Below are positions 1-8,469 of a stretch of DNA of 64,000 bases, piece by piece. The position numbers and the translations under genes were made by a program. The number at the start of each line of letters is the position of its first letter. Within the stretch, counting starts at the first letter, position 1. The DNA is from Sphingomicrobium sp. (GTDB lineage Bacteria; Pseudomonadota; Alphaproteobacteria; Sphingomonadales; Sphingomonadaceae): positions 81,141-145,140 of the forward strand of contig JANWLR010000042.1 in NCBI GenBank assembly GCA_025450755.1, given 5' to 3'. The notes beneath the pieces were generated by a model, which saw only the letters and a program-made list of their open reading frames with translations, searched no databases and had not been told where the DNA came from.

Positions 1-1240
1 TCCAGCGACCGGCGACCGGCGGCATCAGGCCGAAATTGACGTTCATCGGCTGGAACGTCTCGGCATCGGCGCCGCCCGTGATGTGCCAAAGCAAGGCGCC
101 AATGGCTGTTTCCGCCGGAGGTAGGTTCAACTTGTCACCGCGAAGCTCCGCGGCTGCGAAACGCGCTGCGAGAATGCCGACAGCCGCGCTTTCGACATAA
201 CCCTCGCAGCCGGTGATCTGCCCGGCGAAGCGGATGTTCGGCTTCGATATCAGCCTCAGCTGGTGATCGAGCAGGCGCGGCGAGTTGATAAAGCTGTTGC
301 GGTGGATGCCGCCGAGCCGCGCAAACTCGGCATTTTCGAGACCTGGAATGGTCCGGAAGATCCGCACCTGCTCGCCATGTTTCAGCTTGGTCTGGAATCC
401 GACCATGTTCCACAAGGTGCCGAGTGCATTGTCCTGCCGCAGCTGGACGACGGCGTAGGGCCAGCGGCCGGTGCGGGGATTGTCGAGACCCGCCGGTTTC
501 ATCGGTCCGAATCGTAAGGTCTCGGGACCACGCTCGGCCATGACCTCGATCGGCATGCAACCCTCGAAATAGGGCGTATCCCGCTCCCAATCGTGAAACG
601 GCATCTTCTCGCCGCCGACCAAGGCGGCAACGAAATCCTCATATTGCGGCTTGTCGAGCGGGCAGTTGATGTAATCTTTTCCACCTTTGTCCCAGCGCGC
701 TGCCATCCAAGCGACGTCCATGTCGATGCTGTCGCGATGGACGATGGGCGCGATCGCATCGAAGAAGGCGAGGGCGCCCTGGCCAGTCTCGGCCGCGATG
801 GCCTTAGCGAGTCCGTAACCGGTCAATGGCCCTGTTGCGATGATCGTTGGATGATCCGGGAGGGCGTCAATCCGCTCGCGAACAATGCTGATGTTCGGAT
901 GGTTTTCGACCGCGCGGGTGACTTCCGCAGCGAATTCTTCCCGGTCCACCGCCAGGGCGGAGCCAGCGGGCACTCGGTGCTTGTCTGCGGCGCACATGAT
1001 TAGGGAGCCAAGCGCGCGCATCTCCTGGTGCAGAAGCCCGACGGCATTGTGTTCGGCATCGTCGGAGCGCAAGCTGTTCGAGCAAACCATTTCGGCGAGC
1101 CGGTCCGATTGGTGGGCGGGCGTATTGTCGCCGCCGCCCCGCATCTCGCTAAGCCGAACCCGGATTCCGGCATCGGCGAGCTGCCAGGCGGCTTCACTCC
1201 CGGCAAGGCCTCCTCCGATGACATGGATGTCGAAGAACAT
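1..1240 (-). CDS. trmFO: Methylenetetrahydrofolate--tRNA-(uracil-5-)-methyltransferase TrmFO (3' end outside window)
   Basis: Reading the minus strand from the ATG at 1240 gives [19 protein letters not shown], a dinucleotide-binding GGGLAG motif right at the N-terminus. It is followed by the TrmFO hallmark [11 protein letters not shown] with Cys53, the residue matching the catalytic cysteine of the family. The frame stays open to base 1, so the C-terminus is missing. Family knowledge: TrmFO uses FADH2 and methylene-THF to make m5U54 in the tRNA T-loop, in the cytoplasm. The ORF track shows only shadows here because the gene runs off the window. It is divergent from the GH16 gene, with 41 bases between the start codons. 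Confidence 0.95.
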   Translation of the reverse strand, partial: MFFDIHVIGGGLAGSEAAWQLADAGIRVRLSEMRGGGDNTPAHQSDRLAEMVCSNSLRSDDAEHNAVGLLHQEMRALGSLIMCAADKHRVPAGSALAVDREEFAAEVTRAVENHPNISIVRERIDALPDHPTIIATGPLTGYGLAKAIAAETGQGALAFFDAIAPIVHRDSIDMDVAWMAARWDKGGKDYINCPLDKPQYEDFVAALVGGEKMPFHDWERDTPYFEGCMPIEVMAERGPETLRFGPMKPAGLDNPRTGRWPYAVVQLRQDNALGTLWNMVGFQTKLKHGEQVRIFRTIPGLENAEFARLGGIHRNSFINSPRLLDHQLRLISKPNIRFAGQITGCEGYVESAAVGILAARFAAAELRGDKLNLPPAETAIGALLWHITGGADAETFQPMNVNFGLMPPVAGRW

Positions 1241-1281
1241 GCTGGGCTGTTAGTCCTGCATCGAGGCGCTATCCAGCGGTC

Positions 1282-2124
1282 ATGTTTACTGCAGCTCTCG
1301 TTCTGGCGGCGGCGCAAAGCCTCTCTGCAAACAATTACAGCATCGACGAGCCGATGCCCTCCCATACCCCCGTCTTATTGTGGTCGGACGAGTTCAACGG
1401 GCCGGGACTCGACTTGACCAAATGGAGCTTCGACACCTCCCGCAACAAGCTCGGCTGGTTCAACAAGGAGTTGCAATATTATTCCGCTGACCGGCCGGAA
1501 AACCTCAGGCTGGAGAATGGTCATCTAATCATCGAGCTCCGCAAGGATCCCAAGCGCATCAGCAAGTTCGCCGACTGGGGAAAGCAGAAATATAGTTCGG
1601 CGAAGATCGTCACGAAGGACAAGGCCGCGTTCAAATATGGATTCGTCGAGGTTTCGGCGAAACTGCCTTGCTCTCGGGGAACATGGCCGGCGATCTGGAT
1701 GCTCCCACAGGGCAATAGCGCGTGGCCCGATGGCGGCGAGATCGACATGTTGGAGCAAGTAGGCTCTCAGCCCAACGTGGCCCATGCGACGCTGCACACG
1801 GCTTTGTTTAACCACACCCGGGGCACCGGGCGGGGCGCCGAAACGCCGGTTCCGACGGCCTGCAGCGCTTTTCATCGCTATCAGCTCGCCTGGACCAACA
1901 ACATGATCACGACGGGCGTCGACGACCGAGCCTACATGCGCGTCAGGAACGACCAGCCCGGCGGGCTCGCCGCTTGGCCGTTCGACGCGCCATTCTATCT
2001 GATCCTGAACCTCGCGATGGGCGGCGATTGGGCGGGCGCGAAGGGGGTAGACGATGCCGCGCTGCCGCAGCGGATGGAAGTCGACTACGTCCGGGTGTGG
2101 GAAATGCTTCCGGAGCAGAAGTAA
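1282..2124 (+). CDS. Secreted glycoside hydrolase family 16 (laminarinase/beta-glucanase-like)
   Basis: 280 aa. A short N-terminal hydrophobic stretch (residues 1-16, cleavage plausible after SLSA) suggests export. The GH16 signature is GEIDMLEQ, with Glu153 as likely nucleophile, Asp155, and Glu158 as likely acid/base (pattern E-x-D-x-x-E). Upstream WSDEFNG and WSFDTS and downstream WP..APFYLILNLAMGGDW are typical of the bacterial beta-1,3-glucanase branch of this family, so a beta-1,3- or mixed-linked glucan is the likely substrate; exact specificity cannot be read. The signal peptide lacks a clear positive n-region and no strong ribosome binding site precedes the ATG, so the start is less certain than the function. 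It stands alone. Confidence 0.85.
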   Translation: MFTAALVLAAAQSLSANNYSIDEPMPSHTPVLLWSDEFNGPGLDLTKWSFDTSRNKLGWFNKELQYYSADRPENLRLENGHLIIELRKDPKRISKFADWGKQKYSSAKIVTKDKAAFKYGFVEVSAKLPCSRGTWPAIWMLPQGNSAWPDGGEIDMLEQVGSQPNVAHATLHTALFNHTRGTGRGAETPVPTACSAFHRYQLAWTNNMITTGVDDRAYMRVRNDQPGGLAAWPFDAPFYLILNLAMGGDWAGAKGVDDAALPQRMEVDYVRVWEMLPEQK

Positions 2125-2238
2125 GCGCTTCGCCGAGGAACTCAAAATACGGCCTCGCTAAACCGCTGCCACCTGCATCGACACTGATGCCAAAGCGTCC
2201 GCTTTGCGATGATCAAGGGTGTCGACCTGGCTTTGCGG

Positions 2239-2495
2239 ATGGCAGACGATCACACCCGTTTAGTGCCGGCGCACGGCTTTTGCGACGACTGCCGAGCTTC
2301 GGACGTACGGGCAGATGATCAAAGAAGTCATCGGGCAAAGTAAGAGCGGGCATTCGGCACGGTCAGACGCTCGCGCAACTGGTCGCCTCGCATCCGGCTG
2401 CGGCCTACCGCACCGGCATCGACGGCGAGGAAGACAGGTTCGTCGAAGCAGTCTACGACAACTACGTTCATGAAGATCTTCACCATCGGTTATGA
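2239..2495 (+). pseudogene. Probable decayed small gene upstream of the DUF488 gene
   Basis: No single frame is open across this 345-base gap between the GH16 and DUF488 genes, but protein-like pieces follow one another in three frames. They are MADDHTRLVPA (from 2239), then TAFATTAELRTYGQMIKEVIGQ (around 2275-2338), then AGIRHGQTLAQLVASHPAAAYR...DRFVEAVYDNYVHEDLHHRL ending at TGA 2493-2495. The last piece has no start codon and overlaps the DUF488 start by 26 bases, as a translationally coupled upstream gene would. I infer one short gene broken by two frameshifts, or two sequencing indels. I do not recognise the family. The stretch 2125-2238 holds nothing else I can support. Confidence 0.35.
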
Positions 2496-2901
2496 AGGCA
2501 CGACCGTGCCGCAGTTCATCACCGCACTGATCAGCGCTGGAGTTAAACGCGTCATCGACGTTCGCGCGCTGCCGCTGTCACGGCGTCCTGGATTCTCCAA
2601 ATCGGCGCTCCGGGCTGCACTCGAGGAAATGGGCATCGAGTATTTTCATCTGAAAGCACTCGGCACGCCCGCGGACGGCCGGGCGGCTGCACGCGTCGGA
2701 CGCCACGTCGAAATGGCCCGCATCTACGCCGGGCAGCTCGAGTTACCAGAAGCGATCGCCCAATCTGCGCAAATGCTTGAACTAGCCAGAGAGAAGCCGA
2801 GTGCACTTATGTGCCTGGAGCGGGAGCCAGCCCATTGCCACCGGACGTTGCTGCTTCACTCCGTCGCGGCAGGCGCCGAGCTGATCGACCTATTCGCCTG
2901 A
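2470..2901 (+). CDS. DUF488 domain-containing protein
   Basis: 143 aa. The N-terminus KIFTIGYEG followed by VKRVIDVRALPLSRRPGFSKSAL and the C-terminal LMCLEREPAHCHRTLL match the DUF488 family. The Arg/Pro-rich loop after the DVR motif and the terminal CxRxxxxCHR pattern are its conserved features. Biochemical function is unknown for the family. There is no Shine-Dalgarno in front of the ATG; the start lies inside the end of the broken upstream frame, which suggests the gene was once translationally coupled to it. It is convergent with the small secreted protein at 2939, with a strong GC hairpin between them. Confidence 0.85.
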   Translation: MKIFTIGYEGTTVPQFITALISAGVKRVIDVRALPLSRRPGFSKSALRAALEEMGIEYFHLKALGTPADGRAAARVGRHVEMARIYAGQLELPEAIAQSAQMLELAREKPSALMCLEREPAHCHRTLLLHSVAAGAELIDLFA

Positions 2902-2912
2902 AGAAGGTGGGT

Positions 2913-2935
2913 GAGCCCGGCCGGGGGCCGGGCTC
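2913..2935. terminator. GC hairpin between convergent genes
   Basis: GAGCCCGGCC / GGCCGGGCTC forms a perfect 10-bp stem with a GGG loop, placed between the stops of two convergent genes. Neither strand has a U-run after it, so it is not a textbook intrinsic terminator; it may block read-through or protect 3' ends. Confidence 0.45.
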
Positions 2936-2938
2936 GGG

Positions 2939-3190
2939 TCAGGCTGCTTCGCGGGCTTGGAAGGTGACCATCATATCTCCGACGGTGCCCTCTACCTTAC
3001 CCGTCTTGTCGATGGCAATTTCATAGGGCGCGCCCGTGACTGGGTGGAAACCCCGAAAGTGCGTCGTGCCGCGGCTATCGACGATCGTCGAATAGCGGCC
3101 AACGATTTTCGAATAGTCTCCGGTAACGGTACCGTCCTGCTTGATTGGCGCCATGCCCAGTGCAACGGCGACGACAGTGCTCATCAACAT
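2939..3190 (-). CDS. Small hypothetical protein, possibly exported
   Basis: 83 aa, unrecognised family. The N-terminus MLMSTVVAVALGMAP is a short hydrophobic stretch that could be a signal peptide. The rest (GDYSKIVGRYSTIVDSRGTTHFRGFHPVTGAPYEIAIDKTGKVEGTVGD) is polar and beta-rich looking, with no cysteines. The start is supported by GGGAGAAG just upstream. It is convergent with the DUF488 gene and the only gene of its transcription unit. Confidence 0.6.
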   Translation of the reverse strand: MLMSTVVAVALGMAPIKQDGTVTGDYSKIVGRYSTIVDSRGTTHFRGFHPVTGAPYEIAIDKTGKVEGTVGDMMVTFQAREAA

Positions 3191-3357
3191 TCATCTTCTC
3201 CCTTTTATGCGCAGCGGGGGTGCCGCATGGGAGATTCTTTCAAGATGCGTGCCAAACGATAAAATAGTGAAATATCAGCGGTATGATCGTGCAGCCAGGA
3301 ACCTGAATTGGTGATTGGTGCTATAGCTCAGTAATACACGCCAACCAACTCGGCGCG

Positions 3358-3828
3358 CTACACTGCGGGAAGCTCCTGCGCTCCCGTGCATGATTCCAGC
3401 AGCGCCTCGATTTCGGGCACCGGCCGCCCGCTCATTTCCTTGTTCGAAGTGCAGACGATGCGCCTCTCGACTTCCTTGTGCAGGCATTTCTTAAGGACAC
3501 CGAGCGCCTTCGGCGGCGCAACGACCGCAAGTGCATCGAAATCGTTGCGCATGACACGCGCCCTCAGCTCATCGGCGGCATCCTTGATCCAGCGGTCTTC
3601 TTCCTGCTGTTGGAAGTCGGGCTCCTCGTAGGTCGATCGCCCGTAGCCAAAGCTTTGCTTTACCGTCCCCGGTGCGTCGGTCTTTATCTCCCGATCCTTG
3701 CGCTGATAGGGCCGCGCGTCGTGCGCCTCAGTCCTGAGGTCGATCTGGTTCTCATCCCCATGATTCCGAAAGAACAACATCTTTCGGCCGTCGGCTACGA
3801 GCACGAGCGCCTTGTGGGGAAGCGGCAT
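3358..3828 (-). CDS. Host attachment family protein (Host_attach, PF10116-like)
   Basis: 156 aa from the second ATG of the ORF. I choose 3828 over 3834 because AGGAGG lies 8 bases before it but only 2 before the first ATG. KALVLVADGRKMLFFRN at the N-terminus, the central GRSTYEEPDFQQQEEDRWIKDAADEL, and DALAVVAPPKALGVLKKCLHKEVERRI match the family named after an Agrobacterium protein required for attachment to plant cells. That family belongs to the broader archaeal release-factor-like (baeRF) fold. The molecular role in other bacteria is unknown and the attachment name should not be taken literally. Monocistronic. Confidence 0.8.
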   Translation of the reverse strand: MPLPHKALVLVADGRKMLFFRNHGDENQIDLRTEAHDARPYQRKDREIKTDAPGTVKQSFGYGRSTYEEPDFQQQEEDRWIKDAADELRARVMRNDFDALAVVAPPKALGVLKKCLHKEVERRIVCTSNKEMSGRPVPEIEALLESCTGAQELPAV

Positions 3829-3920
3829 GGACATATCCTCCTGTTGGATCGCAAGGAGAACGCGTTCGCATCCTAGCAGTTTCTGCGGCCCGTCGCAGCC
3901 CTCGAGCGGCTCAAGCCATC

Positions 3921-6755
3921 CTATTTGCCAGGCTCGGGATCGGCCGGCTTGTCGAGTTCGCTCTCACCGACAGTCGCACCTTCCTCGGGCGCCAGCTCGT
4001 CGCCGCCTTCGATTTCAATCTCCTCTTCCTCGGCTTCTTCGATCTTGGCGACGCTGACGACGTGCTCGTTTTCCGCGACACGGAAGATCGTGACGCCCAT
4101 CGTGTTGCGCCCGGCTATGCGGATATCACAGACCGTCGTGCGGATCATCTTGCCCTGGTCGGTGACCAGCATCAGCTGCTCGCCCTGACGCGCCGGGAAG
4201 CTTGCCACCACGCTACCGTTGCGAGCGCTGGTGTCGATGTTCGTGATTCCCTGGCCGCCACGATTGGTTCGGCGATATTCATAAGCGGAAGAGCGCTTGC
4301 CGTAGCCATTCTCGGTGATTGTGAGGATGAACTGCTCCCTTTCCGCGAGCTCTGCCAGACGCTGCGGCGAAAGCGGGCACTCGCCTTCTTTTTCGCCTTT
4401 CCACGGTGCAAAGCGGAGATAGGCCTCGCGCTCCTCCTGCGACGTGCCCACGCGGTGCAGGATTGACATCGAGATCACCTGATCGTCGCCAAGCAGCCGC
4501 ACCCCGCGTACGCCGGTGGAGGTACGCGAGCGGAACTCGCGGACGTCGGTCGCCTTGAAGCGGATTGCCTTGCCGTTGCGCGTAGCAAGAAGGACGTCAT
4601 CGCCTTCGGTCAGCAGCTCAACCCCGATCAGCCGATCGGTCGGATCGGCCTGCTCATCGCTATCGTCATCGCCCTCGATTTCTTCGGCCGCGCCGGTGCC
4701 GAAGCGCATCGCTATCTTGCCGGCGCTCGGAATATTGGTGAAGGCGGCCATGCTGTTGCGCCGCACCGTTCCATGCGCGGTCGCGAACATGATGTGGAGG
4801 CGGCCCCACTCCGTCTCATCCTCGGGAAGCGGCAGAACCGTCGAGATCGCCTCGCCATCTGCCAGCGGCAAAAGGTTCACCATCGGGCGGCCCTTGGTAT
4901 TCGGCCCTCCTTCGGGGAGCCTCCATACCTTCATCCGGTAAACGCGCCCGAGGTTGGAGAAGAACAGCACCGGGTTGTGGGTAGAGGTGACGAAGAGGGT
5001 GGTGACCGCATCTTCTTCCTTGGTTGCCATGCCCGATCGGCCCTTGCCGCCGCGCTTCTGTTCGCGGAAGACGGCAAGCGGCGTCCGCTTGATGTATCCT
5101 TCCATGGTCACGGTGACGACCATGTCCTCGCGCTCGATCAGGTCCTCGTCCTCGATGCCGTCGGCAGCGGGTGCGAGCTCGGACACGCGAGGGGTCGCGA
5201 ATTCGGCTTCGACCTCGCCGAACTCCTCGCGCATGACCTCATAGAGGCGAGCGCGATTGGCGAGAATCTCGAGCAGCTCTCCAATGTTATTTGCAAGACC
5301 TTGGAGCTCGTTGCCGATCTCGTCGCGGCCGAGCGCCGTAAGCCTATGGAGGCGCAGCTCGAGGATCGCCTTCACTTGCGCGTCGGACAGGCGATAGCTC
5401 TTGTCCTGCTTTAAGGGTTCGACCGCCTCGACTAGCGCGATGTATGGACGGATCTCCTCCATCGGCCATTCACGCTCGAGCAGCTTTTCGCGCGCGACGG
5501 CGGGTGACGCTGATCCGCGGATCAGCTTCACCACCTCGTCGAGGTTGGTCACTGCGACGACGAGGCCGAGCAGGATGTGGGCGCGCTCGCGCGCCTTGAA
5601 CAACTCGAACTTCGAACGCCTCGTGATCACTTCCTCGCGGAAGTGGACGAAGGTTTCGATGATGTCTCGCAAAGTCAGCGTTTCCGGTCGTCCGCCACGG
5701 ATCGCGAGCATGTTGGCTGGGAAGCTCGTCTGTGCCGGCGTGTGCCGCCACAACTGGTTCAGTACTACGTCCGGAGTCGCATCGCGCTTCAGGTCGATGA
5801 CGATCCGAACGCCCCGGCGATTGGATTCATCGCGGATGTCTGAAACGCCTTCAATGCGCTTGTCCTTGGCCGCTTCGGCGATCTTCTCAACCAGGCCGGA
5901 CTTGCCGACCTGGTAGGGGATTTCGGTAAGCACGATCGAGCGCCTCTCGCCGCGACCCTCCTCGACGTGGGCGCGGGACCGCATCAGGATCGAGCCTCGG
6001 CCTGTCGTATAGGCGCTGCGGATGCCGCTCTGGCCAAGGATCAGCGCGCCGGTCGGGAAATCCGGAGCCTTCACATGCTCCATCAGCCCTTCGGACGTGA
6101 TCGCTGGATCGTCGATATAGGCGCGGCAAGCGGCCAGAACTTCGCCAAGATTGTGCGGCGGGATGTTGGTCGCCATCCCGACCGCAATTCCACCTGCGCC
6201 GTTGACGAGCAGATTCGGGAAGCGGGCGGGGAGAACCTGCGGCTCCCGCTCGGACGCGTCGTAATTGGGCTGGAAGTCGACCGTATCCTTGTCGATGTCG
6301 CCCAAAAGAAAATTGGCGACCTTGGCCAAGCGCGCCTCGGTGTATCGCATGGCGGCGGGCGGATCGGGGTCCATCGAGCCGAAATTGCCCTGACCGTCGA
6401 TGAGCGGAACGCGCATCGACCAGGGCTGCGTCATGCGCGCGAGCGCATCGTAGATCGCGGCGTCGCCATGCGGGTGATACTTACCCATGACGTCGCCGAC
6501 GATGCGGCTCGACTTGCGGTACGGCCTCCCGGCGACATAGCCGGCTTCCTGGCAGGCAAAAAGTATTCGACGATGGACCGGCTTCAGGCCGTCGCGCACG
6601 TCGGGCAGCGCGCGGCTAACGATGACGCTCATCGCGTAATCGAGATAGGAGGTCTTCATCTCCTCGACGATAGAGATGGGCGCAATGTCACTGTCGCCGC
6701 CGGATGGCGGAATGTTGTTGTCGCTAAGGTCGTCGACCGGCGGTTCGGTAGCCAA
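3921..6755 (-). CDS. gyrA: DNA gyrase subunit A
   Basis: 944 aa. The N-terminal breakage-reunion domain includes [28 protein letters not shown], the quinolone pocket [18 protein letters not shown] (residues 93-110) and the catalytic tyrosine in AAMRYTE (Tyr138). The C-terminal beta-pinwheel carries the GyrA box QKRGGKG, which marks gyrase rather than topoisomerase IV. The tail is strongly acidic ([18 protein letters not shown]). Relative to E. coli, position Ser83 is Ala99 while Asp87 is kept (Asp103). Start is TTG at 6755, preceded by ACAGGA seven bases upstream; no ATG gives the conserved N-terminus. With GyrB it introduces negative supercoils using ATP. Confidence 0.97.
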   Translation of the reverse strand: MATEPPVDDLSDNNIPPSGGDSDIAPISIVEEMKTSYLDYAMSVIVSRALPDVRDGLKPVHRRILFACQEAGYVAGRPYRKSSRIVGDVMGKYHPHGDAAIYDALARMTQPWSMRVPLIDGQGNFGSMDPDPPAAMRYTEARLAKVANFLLGDIDKDTVDFQPNYDASEREPQVLPARFPNLLVNGAGGIAVGMATNIPPHNLGEVLAACRAYIDDPAITSEGLMEHVKAPDFPTGALILGQSGIRSAYTTGRGSILMRSRAHVEEGRGERRSIVLTEIPYQVGKSGLVEKIAEAAKDKRIEGVSDIRDESNRRGVRIVIDLKRDATPDVVLNQLWRHTPAQTSFPANMLAIRGGRPETLTLRDIIETFVHFREEVITRRSKFELFKARERAHILLGLVVAVTNLDEVVKLIRGSASPAVAREKLLEREWPMEEIRPYIALVEAVEPLKQDKSYRLSDAQVKAILELRLHRLTALGRDEIGNELQGLANNIGELLEILANRARLYEVMREEFGEVEAEFATPRVSELAPAADGIEDEDLIEREDMVVTVTMEGYIKRTPLAVFREQKRGGKGRSGMATKEEDAVTTLFVTSTHNPVLFFSNLGRVYRMKVWRLPEGGPNTKGRPMVNLLPLADGEAISTVLPLPEDETEWGRLHIMFATAHGTVRRNSMAAFTNIPSAGKIAMRFGTGAAEEIEGDDDSDEQADPTDRLIGVELLTEGDDVLLATRNGKAIRFKATDVREFRSRTSTGVRGVRLLGDDQVISMSILHRVGTSQEEREAYLRFAPWKGEKEGECPLSPQRLAELAEREQFILTITENGYGKRSSAYEYRRTNRGGQGITNIDTSARNGSVVASFPARQGEQLMLVTDQGKMIRTTVCDIRIAGRNTMGVTIFRVAENEHVVSVAKIEEAEEEEIEIEGGDELAPEEGATVGESELDKPADPEPGK

Positions 6756-7031
6756 GAAAAATCCTGTCGCTTAAAGGTGCACGCGAGGGTTGCGCGCCAA
6801 ACGCCACCCCCTTTTCCTACCTAGTGCATTTGGCGCCGATTGCCACCCTGCGCGCACGCGCGCGCGAGGGAAATATTCGTACCGTCAGCGATTTCACCGC
6901 CGAATCAAGTGGTTCAAAGGAGGTTCAGAGCATATCGGCCAAATATCTTGGCCTTCCATCATTCCGGGTCTAAGGCGCCGCCGTCATTTTTCGCGGCCGC
7001 GCCCTCGGCCGTAACAGGAGAAGCCGACCCC

Positions 7032-8291
7032 ATGAAGCTGATCACCAGTACCGCTCTTGCGCTTGTTGCCGCAGTCTCAGCAGCACCGGCCGCTGCGCAG
7101 TACAACAATCCCAGCCCGTCGCAACAGCAGCAGCCCACTGCCGGGCAGCAGGCAGCGCAGCCGGCGGCGCCTCAGATCAAACCGTCCAGCAAGGCGGCGA
7201 AAGCGATCATCGACCTTCAGACCGCGGTCAACAACAAGGATTTCGCGAACGTTCCGGCCAAGATCGCAGCGGCGCAGGTCGTCGCGACGACCAAGGAAGA
7301 CCATTATCTCATCGCGCGGCTGCAACTGTCGGCGGCACTCGCGAATAAGGACACTGCCGGCATGACCGCGGCGCTCGATGCCATCGCGGCATCCGGTGTC
7401 GTCGACGCGGCGAAGACGGCCGAGCTTTATTCGGGGCTGGGCGGGACATTCCTCAACGCGCAGCAATTTCCGCAGGCCGCGGCTGCCTATCAGAAGGCAG
7501 TGGCGCTGAATCCGAACAACTCGGAAGCGCAACGGCTGCTCGGCATTTCCCTGTTCGAAGCAGGTCAGAAGGCGGCCGCCGTCGGTGCGTTGCAGAAGGC
7601 AATCGCGGCGAACACGGCAGCGGGCCAGAAACCGAGCGAGGATCTCTACAAGATTGCCGTCCAGGCAGCATTTGATTCCCGCTCTCCCGCGGCCAACGAA
7701 TTGGCGCGGCAGTGGCTGGTCGCTTATCCGAGCGCCGACAGTTGGCGCAATTCGATCGCGGTCTATCGCGGCCTCAACCAGCCTGACGTCGAGAGCACGC
7801 TCGACCTGATGCGGCTGCTTCAGGCTGCGGGCGCCCTGAAGGAGCCCAGCGATTATGCGATCTACATTTCCGACGCGGCGGAGCAGAGCAATTACAACGA
7901 GGCGCAGGCGGTTCTCGACGCGGGGATTGCCGCCAAGGTGATCGATCCTGCGGGTGCCGATTTCCGCAGTCTCGTTTCTGGGATGAAGGCGCGGCCGAAG
8001 GCGACCGCTGCCGACCTCGCGGCGGCGACGAAGAGCGCCCAGACCGGCATGGCGCTTCTTCACATCGGAGACCGCTATTATGCGATGGGCGACTATGCGA
8101 AGGCGATCGAGCTCTACCGCTCGGCCCAGGCGAAGTCGGACGTCGACCCGAACGTCGCCAAGCTCCACATGGGAATGGCCCTTGCGCGCCAGGGCGACAA
8201 GGCAGGTGCAACGGCGGCTTTCAACGCCGTGACCGGCCCTCGGTCGGACGTTGCAAAATTCTGGCTGGCTTACGTCAATCAGCGGGCATAG
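7032..8291 (+). CDS. Exported tetratricopeptide-repeat protein
   Basis: 419 aa from the ATG at 7032. I choose this start over the ORF-track start 6840 because ACAGGAG lies 11 bases before it and it produces a clean signal peptide MKLITSTALALVAAVSAAPAAAQ. A Gln/Pro/Ala-rich linker (about residues 24-55) follows. TPR-like repeats are clearest at FPQAAAAYQKAVALNPNNSEAQRLLG and MGDYAKAIELYRSAQAKSDVDPN. Likely periplasmic scaffold protein; partner unknown. The 276-base gap to gyrA carries AAAGGAGGTT at 6916-6925 without a start codon at usable distance. A strong intrinsic terminator follows the stop. Confidence 0.85.
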   Translation: MKLITSTALALVAAVSAAPAAAQYNNPSPSQQQQPTAGQQAAQPAAPQIKPSSKAAKAIIDLQTAVNNKDFANVPAKIAAAQVVATTKEDHYLIARLQLSAALANKDTAGMTAALDAIAASGVVDAAKTAELYSGLGGTFLNAQQFPQAAAAYQKAVALNPNNSEAQRLLGISLFEAGQKAAAVGALQKAIAANTAAGQKPSEDLYKIAVQAAFDSRSPAANELARQWLVAYPSADSWRNSIAVYRGLNQPDVESTLDLMRLLQAAGALKEPSDYAIYISDAAEQSNYNEAQAVLDAGIAAKVIDPAGADFRSLVSGMKARPKATAADLAAATKSAQTGMALLHIGDRYYAMGDYAKAIELYRSAQAKSDVDPNVAKLHMGMALARQGDKAGATAAFNAVTGPRSDVAKFWLAYVNQRA

Positions 8292-8322
8292 CGCCCTTTA
8301 GAATCTCTTCGAGACGAAAGCG

Positions 8323-8353
8323 GAGGCGTCGGCAAATGCCGGCGCCTCTTTTT
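8323..8353 (+). terminator. Intrinsic terminator after the TPR gene
   Basis: GAGGCGtCGGC AAAT GCCGgCGCCTC forms a GC-rich stem with one internal mismatch, followed by five T residues. It lies 31 bases after the stop at 8291. Confidence 0.85.
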
Positions 8354-8469
8354 CTATACGGCCAAGCGGACCTGTCCCGTTACGGGATGGTTAAGTCCTT
8401 ACTCCTTAGCGCATTGTAAATGGAAGACTAGAGCAGCAGGAGGGTGCGTCCGAAGGAAACAACAGGCAA

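Noticed and set aside
4773-5414. 213-aa and other plus-strand ORFs over gyrA (also 5967-6824)
   Set aside because: Shadows of gyrA, whose motifs cover the whole interval.
6916-6925. AAAGGAGGTT, a near-perfect ribosome binding site
   Set aside because: No ATG, GTG or TTG follows at workable distance, so no leader peptide can be supported.
7077-8168. 363-aa minus-strand ORF
   Set aside because: Antisense shadow of the TPR gene with low-complexity Arg/Leu composition.
8390-8420. Possible CtrA site (TTAA...TTAG)
   Set aside because: Spacing and second half do not match TTAA-N7-TTAA.
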